Below are positions 8,750 to 16,631 of a stretch of DNA of 42,160 nt, one piece after another. Each line of letters begins with the position of its first letter. Position 1 is the stretch's first letter. The translations under genes were made by a program, and so were the position numbers. Below the pieces are notes generated by a model. The model searched no databases. It had not been told where the DNA came from and saw only the letters and a program-made list of their open reading frames with translations. Where the stretch lies: positions 1 to 42,160 of the forward strand of contig JAOUHG010000030.1 of assembly GCA_029865265.1 (NCBI GenBank), given 5' to 3'. Origin of the DNA: Candidatus Krumholzibacteriia bacterium. Its GTDB lineage: Bacteria; Krumholzibacteriota; Krumholzibacteriia; WVZY01; JAKEHA01.

Positions 8750-9013
8750 ATGATCGGTGATCCTGTCAACGAGACCCACCCCGACATTGAGGCGCGAATG
8801 GTCGCGGGCTACCGGGCCATGTCGGCCGCCCAGAAGTTCGCGATTGTCTGTTCCCTCATTCGCACCGTAAACGAGCTGGCGTTGATAGACATTCGCCGGC
8901 ACCATCCCCATGCGGACGAACGCGAACTCATGTTGCGCCTCGCGTCGCGCACCATGGATCCCGGGTTGCTTAAGAAGGCCTTCGGCTGGGATGTCGAGGT
9001 CGAGGGGTACTGA
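8750..9013 (+). CDS. small conserved helical protein paired with a nucleotidyltransferase
   Basis: The product is 87 aa from ATG 8750; a TTG at 8732 in frame would add six residues. It is predicted to be all-helical. The core 'ELALIDIRRHHPHADERELMLRLASRTMDPGLLKKAFGW' is a pattern I recognise from a widespread family of small uncharacterised proteins, usually encoded directly before a nucleotidyltransferase-fold gene, as here. Its stop overlaps the next start (TGATG), so translation is coupled. A regulatory or antitoxin-like role is sometimes suspected from such pairs, but nothing in the sequence proves it. No good ribosome site is visible. Confidence 0.65.
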   Translation: MIGDPVNETHPDIEARMVAGYRAMSAAQKFAIVCSLIRTVNELALIDIRRHHPHADERELMLRLASRTMDPGLLKKAFGWDVEVEGY

Positions 9014-9312
9014 TGGTGGCCGAGCCAGCTCTGGTCGTGGCCCGGCTCGCGCGTATGTTCGAGGACGTTGGCATTCGAAATTTCATCGGCGGGTCGTTCG
9101 CGAGTTCCCTCTACGGCATCCCGCGCGCAACGCAGGACGTGGATATCGTCGCCGGCCTCAACTATGAGCATGTTGACGCGTTGTTGCGAGACGTCGCCGG
9201 CTTGCTGAAGGTGCAGGAGGCCCACCTGGACAACGGATACCTGGATCACTGGGCGCCGGTTCTGGAAGTCATGGACCTCCTGGGCCGTGCCCGGGCTGAA
9301 CGCGAGGCGTAG
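9013..9312 (+). pseudogene. internally deleted nucleotidyltransferase-fold protein
   Basis: The reading frame is intact but only 99 aa. Residues 1-60 show the start of a nucleotidyltransferase fold: 'FIGGSFASSLYGIPRATQDVDIV', with the GGS turn and the DxD pair (D in TQDVDIV). The normal family members, of the DUF6036/AbiEii-like sort, are about 170-200 aa. In those, the third catalytic Asp lies on a strand some 30-50 residues later, followed by a helical C-terminus of the form 'VLKVQ..LD..YL..WA..L.V.DLL..A'. Here 'LLKVQEAHLDNGYLDHWAPVLEVMDLLGRA' follows almost directly after the first helix. About 80-100 middle residues therefore appear to have been removed in frame, including the third Asp. 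It is probably inactive. The size comparison relies on remembered family members, not an alignment. Confidence 0.55.
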
Positions 9313-9317
9313 CACCA

Positions 9318-9803
9318 ATGACCCAATCCATCATTTTATGGTCCCTGGCCGCCATCTGCGTGGTGGCCGGTTTCGTCGGTGTGATAGCACCCGTGCTTCC
9401 CGGCGCCCCGCTGGTGTTCATCGGGCTGGTGCTGGCCGCGTGGGCGGAGGGCTTTCAGTACGTCGGCATGTGGACGCTCATCATCATCGCCGTGCTGCTG
9501 GGCCTCACCTACGTGGTGGACGCCATCGCCAGCGCGCTGGGAGTCAAGCGCGTGGGCGCGAGCAAGCAGGCCATGTGGGGTGCGGTCATCGGCACCACGG
9601 TGGGTGTATTCTTCGGCATCACCGGCATTCTGCTGGGGCCGTTCGTGGGCGCGGTGGCGGGCGAGCTGATTGCGCGGCGCGATTTCATGCAGGCCGGCAA
9701 GGCCGGCGTGGCGGCGTGGATCGGCTTCATCGTGGGCACGCTGGGAAAGATGGCCATCCTGTTCGCCATGGTCGGCGTGTTCGTGGTGAAACGGTTGCTG
9801 TAA
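9318..9803 (+). CDS. DUF456 family integral membrane protein
   Basis: The product is 161 aa and almost entirely hydrophobic, with about four to five membrane spans. The Gly-rich pattern 'GFVGVIAPVLPGAPLVFIGLVLAAW' near the N-terminus and 'GAVIGTTVGVFFGITGILLGPFVGAVAGEL' in the middle are characteristic of DUF456. The family is broadly distributed and has no established function; the glycine-zipper-like middle part suggests tightly packed helices. It starts 5 bases after the truncated nucleotidyltransferase, so it is probably transcribed with it. Confidence 0.85.
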   Translation: MTQSIILWSLAAICVVAGFVGVIAPVLPGAPLVFIGLVLAAWAEGFQYVGMWTLIIIAVLLGLTYVVDAIASALGVKRVGASKQAMWGAVIGTTVGVFFGITGILLGPFVGAVAGELIARRDFMQAGKAGVAAWIGFIVGTLGKMAILFAMVGVFVVKRLL

Positions 9804-9850
9804 CGCCGGGCGGCTTGAGCGTATTTCATGAGGGCACGCCGACATACCCC

Positions 9851-9880
9851 TTGACACCCCCCCGCGGCCGCCGGGATAAT
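9851..9880 (+). promoter_or_regulatory. sigma-70-type promoter of the zinc-ribbon gene
   Basis: TTGACA (9851-9856) is a perfect -35 box. GATAAT (9875-9880) is a five-of-six -10 box, and the spacer is 18 bases. The gene start is about 90 bases further on, in an otherwise empty intergenic stretch. The spacer begins with a run of C, a feature shared with the possible promoter of glnA. Confidence 0.7.
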
Positions 9881-9970
9881 TCGCGCGTTGCCCCGATGCA
9901 GCGCAACAGATTGTCTTACTCGGAGTTAGTTCGAGTGGGCGTCGGGGCCGGTGATGAAAGGGAGGTGACG

Positions 9971-10198
9971 ATGTCGTTCATGCGGGGGCGTGTGGACGGC
10001 GCCGATATGGAGAAAGTTTTTCCAGCGTGCCAGAAATGCAACAAGGGCCTGCTGTTGCCCCTGTCTGACTACGGCCGCGACGGCGCGCCCATCATGTACA
10101 AGGCGTGGGTGTGCAACAACCCGGACTGTGGGTTCAATATCAGAATCGACAACGGGGAGATCAGCGTCGGACGTGACATCAGCACGTCCGTCAAGTAA
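9971..10198 (+). CDS. small zinc-ribbon protein
   Basis: The product is 75 aa. Four cysteines (C20, C23, C48 and C53) form a CxxC…CxxxxC zinc-ribbon pattern: 'ACQKCNKG' followed by 'WVCNNPDCGF'. The motifs 'LLLPLSDYGRDGAP' and 'FNIRIDNGEI' are conserved in a small family I recognise from several high-GC phyla, but its function is unknown. The start was chosen because GGGAGGTGACG immediately precedes the ATG with good spacing; the frame is open far upstream, but there it runs through the DUF456 gene. The gene is followed by a hairpin and T-rich terminator that overlaps the end of the opposing CPBP gene. Confidence 0.75.
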   Translation: MSFMRGRVDGADMEKVFPACQKCNKGLLLPLSDYGRDGAPIMYKAWVCNNPDCGFNIRIDNGEISVGRDISTSVK

Positions 10199-10209
10199 GT
10201 CGCCGTCCG

Positions 10210-11040
10210 TCAGTTGACCGGTTGTGTGTAGGGAGGTTCCGTTTCGGGGCCTCCCTCTTTCATTTTGAAGAGCAGGAAGACGAAGATCACCAGCGCGCCC
10301 ACGACGATGCGCGTGTCCTGCAGGTAGATCGGCAGTCCGCCGTCCACCGCGTCATCGGACCACGTCAACTGCGCCAGCGCCGCCAGGTTGAAGAGTGCGT
10401 GCGAGACCATGGTGTAGGTGAGGTTGCCGGTGGCGTAGTACACCCACCCCAGGTACCAGCCGAACACGGTGATGCTGATGAGCAGGTGCGCGTTCAGATG
10501 CACCGCGCCGAACACCGCTCCGGACAGCGCCACCGCCAGCAGCGCGCCCAGGTTGCGCTGGAAGATCTGCTGGATCAGGCCGCGAAACACCACTTCCTCG
10601 GCCAGCGGCACCAGCATGCACAGCCCGATAAGGATCACCAGGAACTGCAGCGGCCCCTCGGGTTTGAGTTCGCGGATGGCCTCGGCGTAGTCGTCCGGGA
10701 CGGGGCTGAAGTGCTGGGTGATCACGTAGATCTGGTCCACCAGCACTACGACCCCCGCGGTGGCGGCGATCACCAGCAGCAGCCGCGGCCAGCGCGGCCG
10801 GGCGATGCGCAACTGCCCGCGGATGCCGGCCGGGAAGCGACGCGTGAGCAGGTAGACCGGGATGATGATGCCGAGCAGCGACGACACCCCGATGCCCACC
10901 CGGTAGTGCTCCAGGAGCGCGAAGAGCTGCTGGATGTACATGCTGGAGAGCACACAGCTCGCGCAGAAGAACAACAGGAAGTAGTTGTTCACGGCGGTGA
11001 ACACGTCGGGGGGGGTGTTGCGTGGGGTGGTCTCTTCCAC
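10210..11040 (-). CDS. CPBP family intramembrane metalloprotease
   Basis: The product is 276 aa with about seven to eight hydrophobic spans. The three hallmark motifs are all present: EExxxR as 'AEEVVFRG' (E148, E149, R153), FxxxH as 'FGAVH' (H181), and HxxxN as 'HALFN' (H214). These line an intramembrane active site in the CAAX-protease/bacteriocin-processing (CPBP, Abi) family, whose members cleave or modify membrane-embedded peptides. The start is a GTG with a purine-rich GGAGAGGA stretch upstream. The gene is single and convergent with the zinc-ribbon gene (11 bases apart). It is divergent from the HAD gene, whose start lies 79 bases away. The substrate cannot be inferred. Confidence 0.85.
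   Translation of the reverse strand: MEETTPRNTPPDVFTAVNNYFLLFFCASCVLSSMYIQQLFALLEHYRVGIGVSSLLGIIIPVYLLTRRFPAGIRGQLRIARPRWPRLLLVIAATAGVVVLVDQIYVITQHFSPVPDDYAEAIRELKPEGPLQFLVILIGLCMLVPLAEEVVFRGLIQQIFQRNLGALLAVALSGAVFGAVHLNAHLLISITVFGWYLGWVYYATGNLTYTMVSHALFNLAALAQLTWSDDAVDGGLPIYLQDTRIVVGALVIFVFLLFKMKEGGPETEPPYTQPVN
10231..10270 (+). terminator. rho-independent terminator after the zinc-ribbon gene
   Basis: GGGAGGTTCC (10231-10240) can pair with GGGGCCTCCC (10246-10255) around a five-base loop, with two G-U pairs. The T-rich tract TCTTTCATTTT follows. It lies within the 3' end of the opposing CPBP coding region, so on that strand it encodes the C-terminus. Confidence 0.6.
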
Positions 11041-11119
11041 TAGAATAAGGTCCTCTCCGGCACCATCTTACAACAACGCGGCCCCGGCCGCGAGAACGGG
11101 AACGACGAGTATAGCCACC

Positions 11120-11815
11120 ATGATAAAAGCCGTCATCTTCGACCTCGACAATACCCTCACCGATTTCATGCGCATGAAGGAGAACGCCGTGGACGCCGCC
11201 GTGGATGCCATGGTCGACGCGGGCCTGCGTTTTCCCCCGGAGGAGATCAAGCAGAAGATCTACGCCATCTACGAGCGCGAGGGAATCGAGTTCCAGAGCG
11301 TGTTCGACCACGCGCTCGAGGAGATGATCGGCCAGGTGGACTACAAGATCCACGCCGCGGGCATCGTGGGCTACCGGCGGGCCAAGGAGGCGTCGCTGGT
11401 GCTCTACCCGCACGTCAAGGTGACCTTGATCGAGCTGATGAAGCGCGGCATCAAGCTGGGGGTCGTGTCCGACGCGCCGCGCAAGGAAGCGTGGCTGCGG
11501 CTGTGCTACCTGCAACTCCACCACATGTTCGACTTTGTGACGACCTTCGAGGACACGGGCGTGCGCAAGCCCAGCCCCAAGCCGTTCCAGCGGGCGCTCG
11601 ACTACTTTCAGCTCTCACCGCCGGACGCGATCATGGTGGGCGACTGGCCGGAGCGCGACATCACCGGCGCGGGCAAGCTGGGGATGGTAACCGTGTTCGC
11701 GCGCTACGGCGACACCAAGGCGTCCAAGGATAGCGGCGCCAACTACGACATCAACGACATCTACGAATTGGTGGACATCGTGGACAAGCTGAACAAGGGC
11801 GCGGGCGCGCGTTAG
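11120..11815 (+). CDS. HAD-superfamily hydrolase
   Basis: The product is 231 aa. Motif I is 'VIFDLDNTLTD' at residues 5-15, giving the nucleophile D8 and acid/base D10. Motif II is the 'GVVSDAP' strand, motif III Lys is in 'GVRKPSPKPF', and motif IV is 'MVGDWPERDITGAGKLGM'. This is the standard DxDx(T/V) phosphatase set, with a helical C1 cap between motifs I and II. The overall form is that of the TIGR02253/phosphoglycolate-phosphatase-like group; the substrate is unknown. ATG 11120 was preferred to the longer open frame because motif I should start within the first ten residues. Its TAG stop interlocks with the TAA stop of the opposing reductase gene. Confidence 0.85.
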   Translation: MIKAVIFDLDNTLTDFMRMKENAVDAAVDAMVDAGLRFPPEEIKQKIYAIYEREGIEFQSVFDHALEEMIGQVDYKIHAAGIVGYRRAKEASLVLYPHVKVTLIELMKRGIKLGVVSDAPRKEAWLRLCYLQLHHMFDFVTTFEDTGVRKPSPKPFQRALDYFQLSPPDAIMVGDWPERDITGAGKLGMVTVFARYGDTKASKDSGANYDINDIYELVDIVDKLNKGAGAR

Positions 11816-12516
11816 TCGGCCCGACGCGCGTTCGCCAGAGCGGAAGCGGTCTGGCAACCGACGATGGCGGGTGCTTCGTGAACCAGGGCATCGTTGGTGA
11901 GCGCATCCACCATGAAGAGTGCATAGTCGACGCGGCGGGTGCGGTTGCTCTTGAGGATGGGATCGCCCACGTGACGGCTCCACACCGGAAGTCCCTGGCT
12001 CTCTCCTTCCTCGAGATCGCTGCCGCGAACCACCGTCCACCGCTTGCTGCTCGCGAAGATGCGGCGGCATGCCTCCACCTGATCGTCGATGTCCACCAGC
12101 CGGGCCAGCCGGGCCAGCCGGGAAAAGACGGCGACCACCGTCTTGAAGGCTGGCGAGTAGACGTCCTTGCCATCCTTTGTGATGTGCCAGCCGCAGGAAA
12201 ACACCAGGCGCGCATCGGTCCGCGAGAAATCCAGCACGGCCTGCGCGGTTCCGGACGAGTAATCGTGAACCCCCCACGGCACGAGCACGGTGAGGACCCC
12301 GTCGCAATCCGCCACGGCGCGCCGGATGACCTCGCGGTCGTTGGTGGCACCCGGAATGATCGTCATGCGGTCCTTGAAAGGATCCAGCTTGTGCACGCTC
12401 TTCGCGCGGCACACGCCGGTAACCGCGTAGCCGCGGCCGAGACAGTGCTGGACCATGTAGCGGCCGAGCTTGCCGGAAGCACCCACAATGCAGACTTTTC
12501 GGATCATGCCAGGCAT
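11812..12516 (-). CDS. NAD(P)H-binding NmrA/atypical SDR family protein
   Basis: The product is 234 aa and begins with a Rossmann dinucleotide-binding strand-turn 'VCIVGASGKLGRYMVQ' (GxSGxxG form) and 'GYAVTGVCR'. This is typical of NmrA-like atypical short-chain dehydrogenases that act as oxidoreductases or redox sensors. There is no classical YxxxK catalytic pair in the usual place, so catalysis is uncertain. The ATG has a GAGGGA ribosome site. It lies 8 bases after the RibD-like reductase gene and is probably co-transcribed with it. Residues 'RLARLARL' are encoded by three tandem copies of a 9-bp unit. Confidence 0.75.
   Translation of the reverse strand: MPGMIRKVCIVGASGKLGRYMVQHCLGRGYAVTGVCRAKSVHKLDPFKDRMTIIPGATNDREVIRRAVADCDGVLTVLVPWGVHDYSSGTAQAVLDFSRTDARLVFSCGWHITKDGKDVYSPAFKTVVAVFSRLARLARLVDIDDQVEACRRIFASSKRWTVVRGSDLEEGESQGLPVWSRHVGDPILKSNRTRRVDYALFMVDALTNDALVHEAPAIVGCQTASALANARRAD
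12096..12122. repeat. three tandem copies of a 9-bp unit within a coding region
   Basis: CCAGCCGGG is repeated three times without interruption and encodes Arg-Leu-Ala repeats in the NmrA-like protein on the minus strand. The unit length is a multiple of three, so copy-number change would keep the frame. Confidence 0.8.
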
Positions 12517-12524
12517 GCGCTCCC

Positions 12525-13169
12525 TCAGGACTTGCGCAGGATGACGTGCAGCGCGCGCTCGCCGGCCACGTTTTCCGCAACGTTATAGCCCAGTGCTCGC
12601 AGGTCGAGTCCGTTCCACAGGTGCTCGCCGGTTCCCAGCACCACCGGCCGCAACGCGAAGTGCGCCTCGTCCACCAGCCCGGCCGAGAGATACTGGCGGA
12701 TGGTCGCCGCGCCGCCGCCGATTCTCACGTCGCGGTTGCCCGCGGCTTTCTTCGCACGTGAAAGCGCGGCCTCGATGCCGTCGGTCACAAAGTGGAAAGT
12801 GGTCCCGCCCTTCATCTCGATCGATGGCCGCGCGTGGTGTGTGAGCACGAACGTGGGCACATGATACGGTGGCTCGTCGCCCCACCAGCCCTTCCAGCTG
12901 TCGTCGGGCCAGGGGCCGCGGACGGGCCCGAACATGTTGCGCCCCAGAATCCACGCGCCCATGTTCTCAAATCCGCGCTCGGCTATGCGGTTGTCGACGC
13001 CGGTCTCGCCGCCTTCCCCGCCGTGCATGGCACGAAACACGCGCGTGTCGAAGAACCACTCCATCAACTCGGGCCCGCGGACCCCGAGTGGATTCTGGAG
13101 ACTCTGGTCGGTGCCGGCAGCGAAGCCGTCAACAGAGACGCCGATTGAACAAATGATGACTTTGGACAT
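12525..13169 (-). CDS. RibD C-terminal/dihydrofolate reductase-like protein
   Basis: The product is 214 aa. The start 'VIICSIGVSVDGFAAG', the middle 'GAWILGRNMFGPVRG', 'PTFVLTHHARP' and 'VRIGGGAATIRQYLSAGLVDEAHFALRPVVLGTGEHLW' are the conserved strands and NADPH-binding loop of the RibD C-terminal domain-like dihydrofolate reductase family. Members reduce small molecules with NADPH, but most stand-alone versions have unknown substrates. It heads a two-gene minus-strand unit with the NmrA-like protein. It diverges from the nnr gene across about 110 bases in which I see no convincing promoter boxes. Confidence 0.85.
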   Translation of the reverse strand: MSKVIICSIGVSVDGFAAGTDQSLQNPLGVRGPELMEWFFDTRVFRAMHGGEGGETGVDNRIAERGFENMGAWILGRNMFGPVRGPWPDDSWKGWWGDEPPYHVPTFVLTHHARPSIEMKGGTTFHFVTDGIEAALSRAKKAAGNRDVRIGGGAATIRQYLSAGLVDEAHFALRPVVLGTGEHLWNGLDLRALGYNVAENVAGERALHVILRKS

Positions 13170-13279
13170 GTGTTATTCACCCGGTCTGGTCCGAACGCTA
13201 CCAGAACGGAATCTTCGCCGTCAAACGGGCCGTGCAGTCCCGGATGACAACGCCGCCCGCGGGCGCTACAATGACACCC

Positions 13280-14920
13280 ATGCGTGTTCTTACCGCCAGG
13301 CAGATGCAGAAAGTGGACGAGGAGACCATCGCCCACGTCGTTCCCGGGCTCGAGTTGATGGAGCGCGCCGGGCGTGGGGTGGCGCGGGCCATCCTGGCCG
13401 GCTTCGCCAACGCCAACGCGCCGCAGGGACCGCGCAAGGCTGTGGTCTTCGTGGGGCCCGGCAACAACGGCGGGGATGGCCTCGTGGTTGCGCGCTACCT
13501 GCTTGAAGCCGGCTGGTCGTGCTCCATCCATCTCCTCAAGCCCGCCACGGAGCTCACCCCCGACACCACCAAGAACCACCAGCGCCTCGCGGCCATGAAG
13601 TCCTCGGCGCTGCACGAGCTGGACGCCTCGCGCCCCGACTACCCACAGCGCGCGGGCGAGGATCTCGCCGACGTCTCCATCGTCATCGACACGTTGTTTG
13701 GAACCGGTGTCTCAGGCGCCCCGCGCGGGCGCGCGGCGGAGATGATTGCGCTCATGAACAACGCCGGTGCGCGCGGTGTTCCCGTGGTGAGCGTGGACAT
13801 CCCCTCCGGTGTGGACGGCAACACCGGCCAGACGCCGGGTGACGCGGTGCGTGCCATGCAGACACTCACCATCGGCACGCCCAAGACGGGTCTCCTGTTC
13901 TATCCCGGCCGCGCGCACGTGGGCAGCGTGGCCGTCATCGACATCGGTTTTCCGGATGAGATCGTTGCCAAGCACTCCGACCCGCTCTATCTGCTGGACG
14001 ACAACGAGGCGATGCTGCGCATGCCGCAGCGCGCGCCCGACATCCACAAGTTCCAGGCGGGAACGGTGCTGGTGATTGCCGGAAGCGATGCCTACCGCGG
14101 TGCGGCATTGCTCACCGCGGAAGCCGCCCTGCGTGGCGGGTGCGGCATGTTGTACCTCGCGGTACCGGAAGGCATCCGCAGCGCGATGGTGTCGTTGCGT
14201 GAGGCCATCACCGTGCCGTTGCCGCAGACCAGCGCGGGAACCATTTCGCCTTCCGCTTCCGCCGCGGTGCTGCAGCCGTACCTGGAGCGCGCGGACGCGG
14301 TCGCCATCGGTCCTGGCCTCGGCCGCCACGACAGCACCGATGCCTTCGTGCGCGAGTTCGTGTTGTCGGCGGGCAAGCCGGTGGTGGTTGACGCCGACGG
14401 GCTCACCGCATTCGCGGGCAACGCCGCCGACTTCAAGAAGACCAGGACGCCCATCGTCATCACGCCGCACGACGGCGAGATGCACCGCCTCACCGGCGAG
14501 CGCGTGCCCACGGCGTCGCTCGACAGAATCAAGTTTGCGCGCGAGAGCGCAAAGAAGCTCGGCGTCACGCTGCTGCTCAAGGGAGCACCGGCGCTCGTCG
14601 CCAGCCCCACCGGCGATGTCTGGATAAGCGGGTCCGGAACCAATGCTCTCGCCACCGGCGGCACCGGCGACGTGCTCACCGGCCTGGTAGCGAGCTTCCT
14701 CGCCCAGACGGTGGGATCCCTGCGCCGCGTCGCCCCCGGGCCCTCGGCGGACCTCCAACCCGCACAAGTGGCTGATGCCACGTGTGTTGCCTGTTTCGTC
14801 CACGGCCGCTCCGGGGAGCTCGCCGCCCGCAGCCGGGGGGTGCGCGGCGTCATCGCGGGCGACCTGCTGGCGGCGCTGGGGCCGGCCATCGTGGCCCTCG
14901 AGGGCCGCGGCGGGCGCTGA
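13280..14920 (+). CDS. nnr: bifunctional NAD(P)HX epimerase / ADP-dependent dehydratase
   Basis: The product is about 546 aa. Residues 1-215 form the epimerase (YjeF N-terminal) domain: 'LTARQMQKVDEETI', 'ELMERAGRGVA' and 'FVGPGNNGGDGLVVARYL'. Residues from about 230 form the ADP/ATP-dependent dehydratase (carbohydrate-kinase-like) domain: 'GSDAYRGAALLTAEAALRGGCGMLYLAVPE', 'AIGPGLGRHDST', 'VVVDADGLTAF', 'ITPHDGEMHRL' and 'GTGDVLTGLVASFLAQ'. The protein repairs hydrated NADH and NADPH in the cytoplasm. Length and domain order match the usual fusion (E. coli Nnr). ATG 13280 starts right before the conserved N-terminus; ATG 13271 and an upstream GTG or TTG are alternatives. It ends 139 bases before glnA. 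Confidence 0.93.
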   Translation: MRVLTARQMQKVDEETIAHVVPGLELMERAGRGVARAILAGFANANAPQGPRKAVVFVGPGNNGGDGLVVARYLLEAGWSCSIHLLKPATELTPDTTKNHQRLAAMKSSALHELDASRPDYPQRAGEDLADVSIVIDTLFGTGVSGAPRGRAAEMIALMNNAGARGVPVVSVDIPSGVDGNTGQTPGDAVRAMQTLTIGTPKTGLLFYPGRAHVGSVAVIDIGFPDEIVAKHSDPLYLLDDNEAMLRMPQRAPDIHKFQAGTVLVIAGSDAYRGAALLTAEAALRGGCGMLYLAVPEGIRSAMVSLREAITVPLPQTSAGTISPSASAAVLQPYLERADAVAIGPGLGRHDSTDAFVREFVLSAGKPVVVDADGLTAFAGNAADFKKTRTPIVITPHDGEMHRLTGERVPTASLDRIKFARESAKKLGVTLLLKGAPALVASPTGDVWISGSGTNALATGGTGDVLTGLVASFLAQTVGSLRRVAPGPSADLQPAQVADATCVACFVHGRSGELAARSRGVRGVIAGDLLAALGPAIVALEGRGGR

Positions 14921-14965
14921 ACACGCGGTCTTCCACACCTATTTTGGGCCTCCCGAGGTTCCCCG

Positions 14966-14994
14966 TTGACCCCCCCCATGGGCCGGTGTAAAGG
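14966..14994 (+). promoter_or_regulatory. possible promoter of glnA
   Basis: TTGACC (14966-14971) is followed by a C-run and, after 17 bases, TAAAGG. The -35 is good and the -10 is weak. The region lies 65-95 bases before the glnA start. No sigma-54 GG/GC pair or NtrC dyad was seen here, so glnA transcription may be constitutive, with control at protein level. Confidence 0.35.
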
Positions 14995-15059
14995 TTCCTT
15001 TTTTGGTGACGGCTTTCGGCCAGATTCCCCCCGATTTCTACGTTTAGGAGGATGGTGTG

Positions 15060-16481
15060 ATGGAGAAGCGTTCTCCAAAGGAGGTCCTGAAGTACGCGCA
15101 TGACAAGGGTGCGCGCATCCTCGACCTCAAGTTCATCGATTTCCCGGGCACATGGCAGCATTTCAGCCTGCCCATCGCCTCACTCAAGGAAGACTCCTTC
15201 GAGGAGGGCTTCGGTTTCGACGGTTCCAGCATCCGCGGATGGAAGAGCATCAACGAGAGCGACATGATCGTGATTCCGGATTCGGACACGGCCTTCATCG
15301 ACCCGTTCATGAAGGAGACCACGATCTCGCTCACGTGCAACATCTTCGATCCCATCACCAAGGAGCGCTTCTCGCGCGACCCGCGCGCCATCGCCATGAA
15401 GGCGGAGGCGTACGTGAAGAGCACCGGCATCGCCACCGACATCTACTTCGGCCCCGAGGCCGAGTTCTTCATTTTTGACGACGTGCGCTTCGAGGCCTCG
15501 CCGCACCAGTCGTTCTTCTACCTGGATTCGAGCGAGGGCTCGTGGAACTCGGGCCGCGACGAGAAGCCCAACCTGGGCTACAAGCCGCGCTTCAAGGAAG
15601 GTTACTTTCCGGTTCCGCCGGCGGACTCGCTGCACGACCTGCGCACCGAAATGATGATGGAGATCATGAACCTCGGCATCGAGGTGGAGGCGCAGCACCA
15701 CGAGGTGGCCACGGCGGGTCAGAGCGAGATCGACCTCAAGTTCGACACGCTCACCACCATGGCCGACCAGCTCTTGATCTACAAGTACGTGATCCGCAAC
15801 GTGGCCAAGCGGCACGGCAAGACGGTGACCTTCATGCCCAAGCCCATCTACGGCGACAACGGGTCCGGCATGCACTGTCACCAGAGTCTGTGGAAGGGCG
15901 ACACGCCGCTGTTCGCCGGCAACAAGTACGCGGGTATCAGCGACATGGCGCTTCATTATATTGGCGGACTCATCAAGCACGCCAAGGCGCTGTGCGCGTT
16001 CACCAACCCCACCACCAACAGCTACAAGCGGCTGGTGCCGGGCTACGAGGCGCCGGTGAACCTGGCCTATTCGCAGCGCAACCGCAGCGCCGCGGTGCGT
16101 ATCCCCATGTACTCGCAGTCGCCCAAGGCGAAGCGCGTGGAGTTCCGTTGCCCGGATCCCACCTGCAACCCGTACCTGGGTTTTGCGGCCATGGCGATGG
16201 CGGGTCTGGACGGGATTCAGAACAAGATCCATCCGGGCGAGCCGCTGGACAAGAACATCTACGACCTGCCGCCGGAAGAGCTGGCCAAGGTGCCCAAGTC
16301 GCCGGGGTCGCTCAACGAGGCGCTGGACGCCCTCGAAGCGGATCACGACTTCCTGCTCAAGGGGGACGTGTTCACCGAGGATGTCGTGCGCACGTGGATC
16401 GACTACAAGCGCGAGCGCGAGGTGGGGCCGATGTCGCTGCGCCCGCACCCGTACGAGTTCTTCCTGTATTACGACGCGTAG
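15060..16481 (+). CDS. glnA: glutamine synthetase type I
   Basis: The product is 473 aa, the normal length for GSI. Landmarks are '[17 protein letters not shown]' (beta-grasp end), '[16 protein letters not shown]' (metal-binding Glu), '[14 protein letters not shown]', '[17 protein letters not shown]' (glutamate flap), 'NRSAAVRIP' and '[14 protein letters not shown]'. The peptide '[10 protein letters not shown]' carries Tyr401, which matches the tyrosine adenylylated by GlnE in GSI-beta enzymes. GlnE, GlnD and GlnB are all encoded nearby, so control by adenylylation is likely. A strong AGGAGG at 15046-15051 is spaced 8 bases from the ATG. The enzyme makes glutamine from glutamate, ammonia and ATP. 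A strong terminator follows, so it is probably transcribed alone. Confidence 0.97.
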   Translation: MEKRSPKEVLKYAHDKGARILDLKFIDFPGTWQHFSLPIASLKEDSFEEGFGFDGSSIRGWKSINESDMIVIPDSDTAFIDPFMKETTISLTCNIFDPITKERFSRDPRAIAMKAEAYVKSTGIATDIYFGPEAEFFIFDDVRFEASPHQSFFYLDSSEGSWNSGRDEKPNLGYKPRFKEGYFPVPPADSLHDLRTEMMMEIMNLGIEVEAQHHEVATAGQSEIDLKFDTLTTMADQLLIYKYVIRNVAKRHGKTVTFMPKPIYGDNGSGMHCHQSLWKGDTPLFAGNKYAGISDMALHYIGGLIKHAKALCAFTNPTTNSYKRLVPGYEAPVNLAYSQRNRSAAVRIPMYSQSPKAKRVEFRCPDPTCNPYLGFAAMAMAGLDGIQNKIHPGEPLDKNIYDLPPEELAKVPKSPGSLNEALDALEADHDFLLKGDVFTEDVVRTWIDYKREREVGPMSLRPHPYEFFLYYDA

Positions 16482-16509
16482 ACAGACCTTCCTCTGGTCT
16501 GCCAAGAGC

Positions 16510-16550
16510 GAAGGCCCCGGTCGTGCGGACGATCGGGGCCTTCGTGTTTT
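16510..16550 (+). terminator. rho-independent terminator of glnA
   Basis: GAAGGCCCCGGTCG (16510-16523) pairs with CGATCGGGGCCTTC (16530-16543) with one G-U pair and a 6-base loop. GTGTTTT follows. A smaller hairpin (CAGACC 16483-16488 / GGTCTG 16496-16501) sits just after the glnA stop. Confidence 0.9.
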
Positions 16551-16586
16551 CACCTCGCGGTTTCGCCGCCGCCGGAGGATCTTTAC

Positions 16587-16607
16587 ATTCACTCCCACTG
16601 TGGGAGT
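16587..16607. repeat. 21-bp near-palindromic repeat, copy 1
   Basis: The core ACTCCCACTGTGGGAGT is an inverted repeat with 8-bp arms around one central base, preceded by ATTC. The whole 21 bases are identical to 17907-17927 in the same orientation. This copy lies 24 bases beyond the stop of the minus-strand HNH gene. No T-tract follows on either strand at the right distance, so it is not an obvious terminator. Confidence 0.95.
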
Positions 16608-16631
16608 ACGCACTCTTTTCACAAGCGCTCC

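Noticed and set aside
8750-9312. Working toxin-antitoxin or CBASS-like nucleotidyltransferase system
   Set aside because: The nucleotidyltransferase part lacks the third catalytic Asp and most of the fold, and no effector gene is nearby. Only a decayed pair can be claimed.
16587-16607. Near-palindrome as a transcription terminator of the HNH gene
   Set aside because: The hairpin is short, no T-run follows on the minus strand, and the identical copy lies upstream of the gene's promoter, which a terminator would not explain.
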